DNA from: Coprococcus sp. OM04-5BH
GTDB lineage: Bacteria; Bacillota; Clostridia; Lachnospirales; Lachnospiraceae
Reading direction: 5' to 3'
NCBI RefSeq assembly: GCF_003482105.1
Contig: NZ_QULM01000001.1
Span: 1,054,001-1,118,000 of the forward strand
Length of the DNA: 64,000 bases
The notes beneath the pieces were generated by a model. The model was not told where the DNA came from and did not search any database. It was given only the letters and a program-made list of their open reading frames with translations. This document shows, one piece after another, positions 60,034 through 64,000 of this stretch. The stretch's first letter is position 1. Each line of letters opens with the position of its first letter. The translations under genes were made by a program, and so were the position numbers.

Positions 60034-61449
60034 ATGAGCAAGAAAAACTGGATAAGGCGTTTCGAGCCTCTTACCGGAGAGCGGCTAGTTGAGGTTGCTC
60101 TGGAATCAGCAGCCTGGCTTGAAACCTACGGACATAAAGATAAAGATACAGAATATTGGGATGTGCTGCCGGGAAAGCAGGTGGGTGAAGACACTCTGCT
60201 TTTGAAATCCACAAGCCTTTATGGCGGGGCGGCGGGCATTGCGTTATTTTACCTGAGACTTTATGTTGCAACCGGTGATGAGGAGTGGCTTAAGAAAGCC
60301 AGGGCCGGAGCAGCATACGTTATGAAGAATTACAAAGGAAAAGAAGATTTTACTACTGACCAACCTTATCTGCAGGGGGCTTATATAGGATATCTGAACG
60401 GTCCTGCAGGTGGCGGATATCTGGCTTCGGAGTTATACAGGATCACAGGAGACGAGGAGTATAAGACATTTGCCGTCAGGGTTACTGATGATTGTATCCT
60501 GTCTGCAAATGAAGAAAATGGCAGATTATTCTGGTACGGCGATTACGGGATCATAGGTGAAGGCGGTCTGATATTGTATCTTGTTGATTCCTATGAACTC
60601 TACGGTGATGAGAGATATATACAGGCGGCGGCTAAGGCGGCAGCCTACATACTGGATAAGAAGGAGCCGGCACCTGACGGCGGTTACAGGTGGTATGTAA
60701 TGCCTACAGAGACATTTCCAACTATCGGCAAGCCGGGGGGATATTTTCCGGGATTTGAATATGGTGCTGCAGGTTGTGGATACATTCTTGCGGAGGTATA
60801 TAAACACGTAGCAGGCAACAGGGAGGTTAAGGCACCATTACCTTTGTCAGAATACATAGAAGCTGCACAGGGGGCTGCAGAGTACATAATGAACATTGCC
60901 GATTACTCAGAGGATGGTGAGGCGGCTCTTGTGAGGTACAACGACACATACCTCACAGATCTTTATTACTTGGGAGTGTGTCAGGGACCTGTGGGAACCT
61001 CAAGGCTGTTCTACAGCTTATATGAGATTACAGGTGAGGAAAGGTACAAGGATTTTGTGGTGAAGCTTACCAACGGACTTCTTGCCACAGGAGCACCGGC
61101 GAAGCATTCGGAGGGATATTGGCGTACCAACTGTTACTGCTGTGGTGCAGCGGGAATGTTGGAGCATTTTCTAAACGTACACAAGCTTACAGGGGATGAC
61201 CGATACCTGAGTGCGGCTTATGATGCGGCAGAGACCATCATAGGTGAGTCTACTTACAGGAATAAATTAAGAAACTGGTACACGGCATGGAACAGGCACG
61301 AGCCGGAGACATCAGATCCGTACATAGGACTATATCATGGATCAGCAGGCTGCGCGTCTTCACTTATAGCATTTGCCCGGTATATAAGCGGCGGGGATTA
61401 CCTTCCGCCATACCTGGAGGATCCATACAAAGACTTATACAGAAAGTAA
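60034..61449 (+). CDS. LanC-like zinc protein
   Basis: 471 residues of alpha/alpha toroid repeats, the lanthionine-cyclase (LanC) fold. Conserved Gly-rich turns occur throughout (YGGAAGIALF, NGPAGGGYLASELY, YGAAGCGYILAEVY, CQGPVGTSRLFY, CCGAAGMLEHFL, YHGSAGCASSL). Possible zinc ligands are Cys316, Cys369 and position 370; the last is Cys where LanC enzymes have His (CHG). No lanthipeptide precursor or LanB/LanM is nearby, so a stand-alone LanC-like enzyme, perhaps thiol- or glutathione-related, is more likely. gaaaggatacatt precedes the ATG. 22 nt separate it from cysK. Confidence 0.88.
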   Translation: MSKKNWIRRFEPLTGERLVEVALESAAWLETYGHKDKDTEYWDVLPGKQVGEDTLLLKSTSLYGGAAGIALFYLRLYVATGDEEWLKKARAGAAYVMKNYKGKEDFTTDQPYLQGAYIGYLNGPAGGGYLASELYRITGDEEYKTFAVRVTDDCILSANEENGRLFWYGDYGIIGEGGLILYLVDSYELYGDERYIQAAAKAAAYILDKKEPAPDGGYRWYVMPTETFPTIGKPGGYFPGFEYGAAGCGYILAEVYKHVAGNREVKAPLPLSEYIEAAQGAAEYIMNIADYSEDGEAALVRYNDTYLTDLYYLGVCQGPVGTSRLFYSLYEITGEERYKDFVVKLTNGLLATGAPAKHSEGYWRTNCYCCGAAGMLEHFLNVHKLTGDDRYLSAAYDAAETIIGESTYRNKLRNWYTAWNRHEPETSDPYIGLYHGSAGCASSLIAFARYISGGDYLPPYLEDPYKDLYRK

Positions 61450-61471
61450 CTAACGAAAGAGAGGATATATC

Positions 61472-62476
61472 ATGAGCAACATTATAAAGAATATTGAAGA
61501 ACTGGTAGGACATACACCATTATTTGAATTTGTAAAATATCAGGAAAAGAACAACATAGAGGCACATCTTCTTGGCAAGCTGGAGTACTTCAATCCATCA
61601 GGCTCCATAAAGGACAGAGCTGCACTTAACATGATCAAGGCGGCAGAGGAGAAGGGAATACTCCATCCGGGAGATACTATTGTAGAGAATACATCAGGAA
61701 ATACAGGTATCGGACTTGCTGCATTTTCAGCCAGCAGGGGCTACAAGCTTACCGTATTCCTTGAGCCGGGACAATCAGAGGAGAGACAGAAGATGTTGGA
61801 GGCATATGGTGCAGAGCTTAAGAGCATGTTTGATGTGCCGGGAGTCCCTGAGGCATTCGCAAATGGAACCTTCTCAACAGGCTTTTATCAGGAAGCAATC
61901 CAAAGATACTGCGATGCACAGCCTACACCACATTATTTCATAAACCAGCTTGCAAATGAAGCCAACCCGGGAGTTCATTACACAACCACAGGCCCTGAGA
62001 TCTGGGAAGATACCGACGGCAAGGTTGACATCCTTGTGGCAACCAGTGGTACTGCCGGAACCATAACAGGTTTATCAAAATATTTCAGAGAAAAAAACCC
62101 TGATGTGAAGATTGTTGCCGTTCAGGCAGATGTCACATCAAGACCGGGCGGATCTGAGGATCCACAGACTATAGATGGTATTGCACCATTTGGCGATCCG
62201 GGATTCCCTGACAGCGCAAAGGCTCCGTTCATCGTTGGATTTGACTATGATGAGTGTGTAGATGTTAAGGGCGAGGACGCCTACGCTGTAGGACGTGAGA
62301 TTGCCCGGACAGATGGTGTGTTCTTAGGTCAGTCGGCAGCCGCAGCCATATATGCAGCGACAGTGGTAGCTAAGAGACCTGAAAATAAGGGCAAGAATAT
62401 AATCATTGCCCTTGCCGACAACGGAATGAAATATTTAAGCACAAACATGTATCCACTAAGCCATAAGGTCCAGTAG
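61472..62476 (+). CDS. cysK: Cysteine synthase (O-acetylserine sulfhydrylase)
   Basis: 334 residues, PLP fold type II. The PLP Lys is Lys47 in FNPSGSIKDRAA; the substrate loop is TSGNTGIGLAAF and the phosphate loop ATSGTAGTITGLSKYF. It makes cysteine from O-acetylserine and sulfide. agagaggatatatc precedes the ATG. It is co-directional and close to the LanC-like gene, probably one operon. An insertion of about 15 residues (VPGVPEAFANGTFSTG) makes it slightly longer than typical CysK. Confidence 0.92.
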   Translation: MSNIIKNIEELVGHTPLFEFVKYQEKNNIEAHLLGKLEYFNPSGSIKDRAALNMIKAAEEKGILHPGDTIVENTSGNTGIGLAAFSASRGYKLTVFLEPGQSEERQKMLEAYGAELKSMFDVPGVPEAFANGTFSTGFYQEAIQRYCDAQPTPHYFINQLANEANPGVHYTTTGPEIWEDTDGKVDILVATSGTAGTITGLSKYFREKNPDVKIVAVQADVTSRPGGSEDPQTIDGIAPFGDPGFPDSAKAPFIVGFDYDECVDVKGEDAYAVGREIARTDGVFLGQSAAAAIYAATVVAKRPENKGKNIIIALADNGMKYLSTNMYPLSHKVQ

Positions 62477-62547
62477 TAATCTTAAGGTTATCATGTGGGT
62501 ATGCCCCAGGCAGTGTGGCAGAGTATAGAACATAAGGCGAGCAAAGT

Positions 62548-62622
62548 AATTGTGATCCGTTCATAGCTTCATAATTGTAATCCATTCATCGCTTCATAAT
62601 TGTGGTCCACTCATAGCTTCTT
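62548..62622 (+). repeat. Tandem repeat, three 25-bp units
   Basis: Units 62548-62572, 62573-62597 and 62598-62622 share the frame AATTGTrrTCCrtTCATmGCTTCAT with a few substitutions each, and no spacer. It fills part of the 225-bp gap between cysK and the diguanylate cyclase gene; no promoter or ORF is clear in the rest. Confidence 0.85.
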
Positions 62623-62701
62623 AAATTGACCATGATACATAATGGTGGTACAATTCATAATAAAAGCAGGTTGCGCCAATAAATAATTTAGGTGATGGGG
62701 T

Positions 62702-64000
62702 ATGAAGAAACAGGAAAAAATCAAAAACAAAATATCCTGGAAGCTGATCGTAACGTCAGTGCTTGTGGTGATATTTGCCATGTTGATGGAGTTTGGAATA
62801 CTGGTTTATATTAATAATAAGAGTTCTGAGACAACATCCAAGGTACTCCTTGATCAGGTAATAAGTATTATAGACGAGAACCGGAGAAATGAAGAGGAGA
62901 TGCTGGCTTCGCTTAAGAACGACTATATGATCCGCGCAAGGGCAGTTTCTTATATGATAGATTCAAGGCCGGAGTCGGAGCAGGATGTAGGTGAGCTTAA
63001 CAAGATAGCAACCCTTATGTCAGTTGACGAGATACATATCTTTGATGCAACAGGAACCATATGCAGCGGAACTATACCTAAGTACTATGGTTATAATTTT
63101 GATTCGGGAGACCAGATGGGTTTTTTCAAGCCTATGCTTAAGGACAAGGAACTGACCATGTGCCAGGATGTTACCCCGAATACCTCAGAAGGTAAGGAAA
63201 TGATGTATGCCATTACCTGGAATGAGGAAGGAACACATATGGTGCAGGTTGGCATTAAGCCTGTGAGGCTTCTGGAAGAGGTTAAGCAGAATGAGATTTC
63301 TGCAGTTATAGGAAATATGCCGACCTATGAGGGTATGCATATATACGTGGCAGATGCAGATACAGGTATTATACGTGGCGCCACGGAAAGTAGTAAGATA
63401 GGTCGTACAATAAGCAAGGCTGATTATATAAATGATGTAATAACAGATGGGAAAACTATCAGTTTCAACTACTGGTATGAGGGCAAGAGGTATAACAGTG
63501 TAGTTAAAAAGAGTGGGGATTATCTTATAGGTATCCTGTATGAAACGGCTATAAATGACAAGAGTAATCTGGCAGTTATGGCAGTGATGGCTGCGTACCT
63601 GATAATAACAGTGGTAGTCCTGTATCTGGTTGTCAGAAGACTGCTTATGGCAAGGGCTGAGCGTGATGAGCAGATCAGGCTGTCCAACACCGATGAGCTT
63701 ACAGGCTGCCTCAACAGGCGTGCTTATGAGGACGACATAAATAATAAGTTAAGCTGGACAGATAAGTTCGTATATGTATCAATGGACGTTGACGGACTTA
63801 AGATGGTAAATGATACCATGGGGCATGCTGCAGGTGATGAGCTTATAAAGGGGGCAGCTTCCTGCATGACGCGGTGCTATGGTGAAAACGGTAAGGTGTA
63901 CAGGACAGGCGGAGACGAGTTCGTTGCCATAGTATTTGCCGGGGATGAGGAATTTGCCCAGTTAAAGAAGAACTTCGATAAGAAGATTGCGTCATGGCAT
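62702..64000 (+). CDS. Membrane diguanylate cyclase (GGDEF), 3' end beyond the window
   Basis: 433 codons are visible without a stop. The ATG at 62702 follows ggtgatgggg. TM1 covers about residues 14-38, then an extracytoplasmic sensor of about 250 residues (Cache-like, with a VSYMIDSRPESEQ helix), TM2 about 297-318 (LAVMAVMAAYLIITVVVLYLV) and a GGDEF domain starting at NTDELTGCLNRRAYE. The active-site motif is intact (YRTGGDEFVAIVF, near residue 403), with metal-binding Asp in SMDVDGLKMVND. It makes cyclic di-GMP in response to an external signal. No inhibitory RxxD is seen five residues before GGDEF. Confidence 0.9.
   Translation, partial: MKKQEKIKNKISWKLIVTSVLVVIFAMLMEFGILVYINNKSSETTSKVLLDQVISIIDENRRNEEEMLASLKNDYMIRARAVSYMIDSRPESEQDVGELNKIATLMSVDEIHIFDATGTICSGTIPKYYGYNFDSGDQMGFFKPMLKDKELTMCQDVTPNTSEGKEMMYAITWNEEGTHMVQVGIKPVRLLEEVKQNEISAVIGNMPTYEGMHIYVADADTGIIRGATESSKIGRTISKADYINDVITDGKTISFNYWYEGKRYNSVVKKSGDYLIGILYETAINDKSNLAVMAVMAAYLIITVVVLYLVVRRLLMARAERDEQIRLSNTDELTGCLNRRAYEDDINNKLSWTDKFVYVSMDVDGLKMVNDTMGHAAGDELIKGAASCMTRCYGENGKVYRTGGDEFVAIVFAGDEEFAQLKKNFDKKIASWH

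Noticed and set aside
60034..61449. Complete lanthipeptide biosynthesis cluster
   Set aside because: No precursor, dehydratase, protease or exporter gene flanks the LanC-like gene within the visible region.
62548..62622. Possible CRISPR array
   Set aside because: The units are directly adjacent without spacers, only three in number, and no cas gene is present.

Overview
The window shows a Clostridia (most likely Lachnospiraceae-like gut Firmicutes) chromosome carrying one complete integrative and conjugative element (ICE) of the Tn1549/CTn type. The taxonomic reading is an inference from gene content (CD1107/CD1108/Maff2/PcfB-type transfer genes, A+T-richer flanks, Gram-positive Shine-Dalgarno sites); no rRNA or tRNA gene is visible.

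Left flank (1-4815): the end of a type I restriction-modification locus. Two HsdS target-recognition fragments face each other across a 15-bp inverted repeat, followed by a full hsdR and a tyrosine recombinase of the kind that inverts hsdS cassettes. The recombinase gene is cut after base 4815 inside the codons of its HxxRH catalytic box, and its missing 3' end lies at 59170-59335. Everything between, 4816-59169 (54,354 bp), is the ICE. A CA dinucleotide is present at both junctions, and an ACGACAAA motif sits exactly 18 nt inside each end, which fixes the boundaries.

ICE, left to right (almost everything on the minus strand): three tandem large serine recombinases (4906-9710); a control region with a sigma-like factor, a leader/terminator, a receiver-less winged-helix protein and a tandem-receiver protein (9846-12869); a cargo block of two-component system plus FtsX-type ABC exporter, a small HTH protein and a divergent MerR/TipAS regulator (13057-19375), with three promoters sharing one operator layout; a hairpin-rich candidate oriT, relaxase, MobC and accessory genes (19398-25002); topoisomerase III, DUF5688/DUF3789, SLOG and XRE genes (24999-29338); a thymidylate module dUTPase-ThyX-MazG-like (29458-30948); an AbiE toxin-antitoxin pair with autoregulatory palindromes (31032-32832); a 1,636-residue adhesin fused to its own class B sortase (33378-38288); the mating-pair genes CD1107, DUF4315, CD1108 hydrolase, VirB4, PrgI, TrbL/VirB6-like, Maff2, VirD4 and PcfB (38328-50687), with MT-A70 methylase and SpoVG-like genes among them; and an accessory/replication block (50739-58907) with LPD1, DUF3846, TOPRIM primase-like and replication-initiator-like proteins, preceded by a leader with an intrinsic terminator. 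No recognised antibiotic-resistance gene was seen.

Right flank (59170-64000, plus strand): the recombinase 3' end, a Nudix hydrolase, a LanC-like cyclase, cysteine synthase, a 3 x 25-bp tandem repeat and a membrane diguanylate cyclase running off the edge.

Points to re-check first: the ICE lands in, and must disable, the recombinase of a phase-variable R-M locus; the adhesin-sortase fusion; the repeated promoter architecture; recurrent AUA/AUU codons where start codons are expected; and several small ORFs and attenuator-like leaders.
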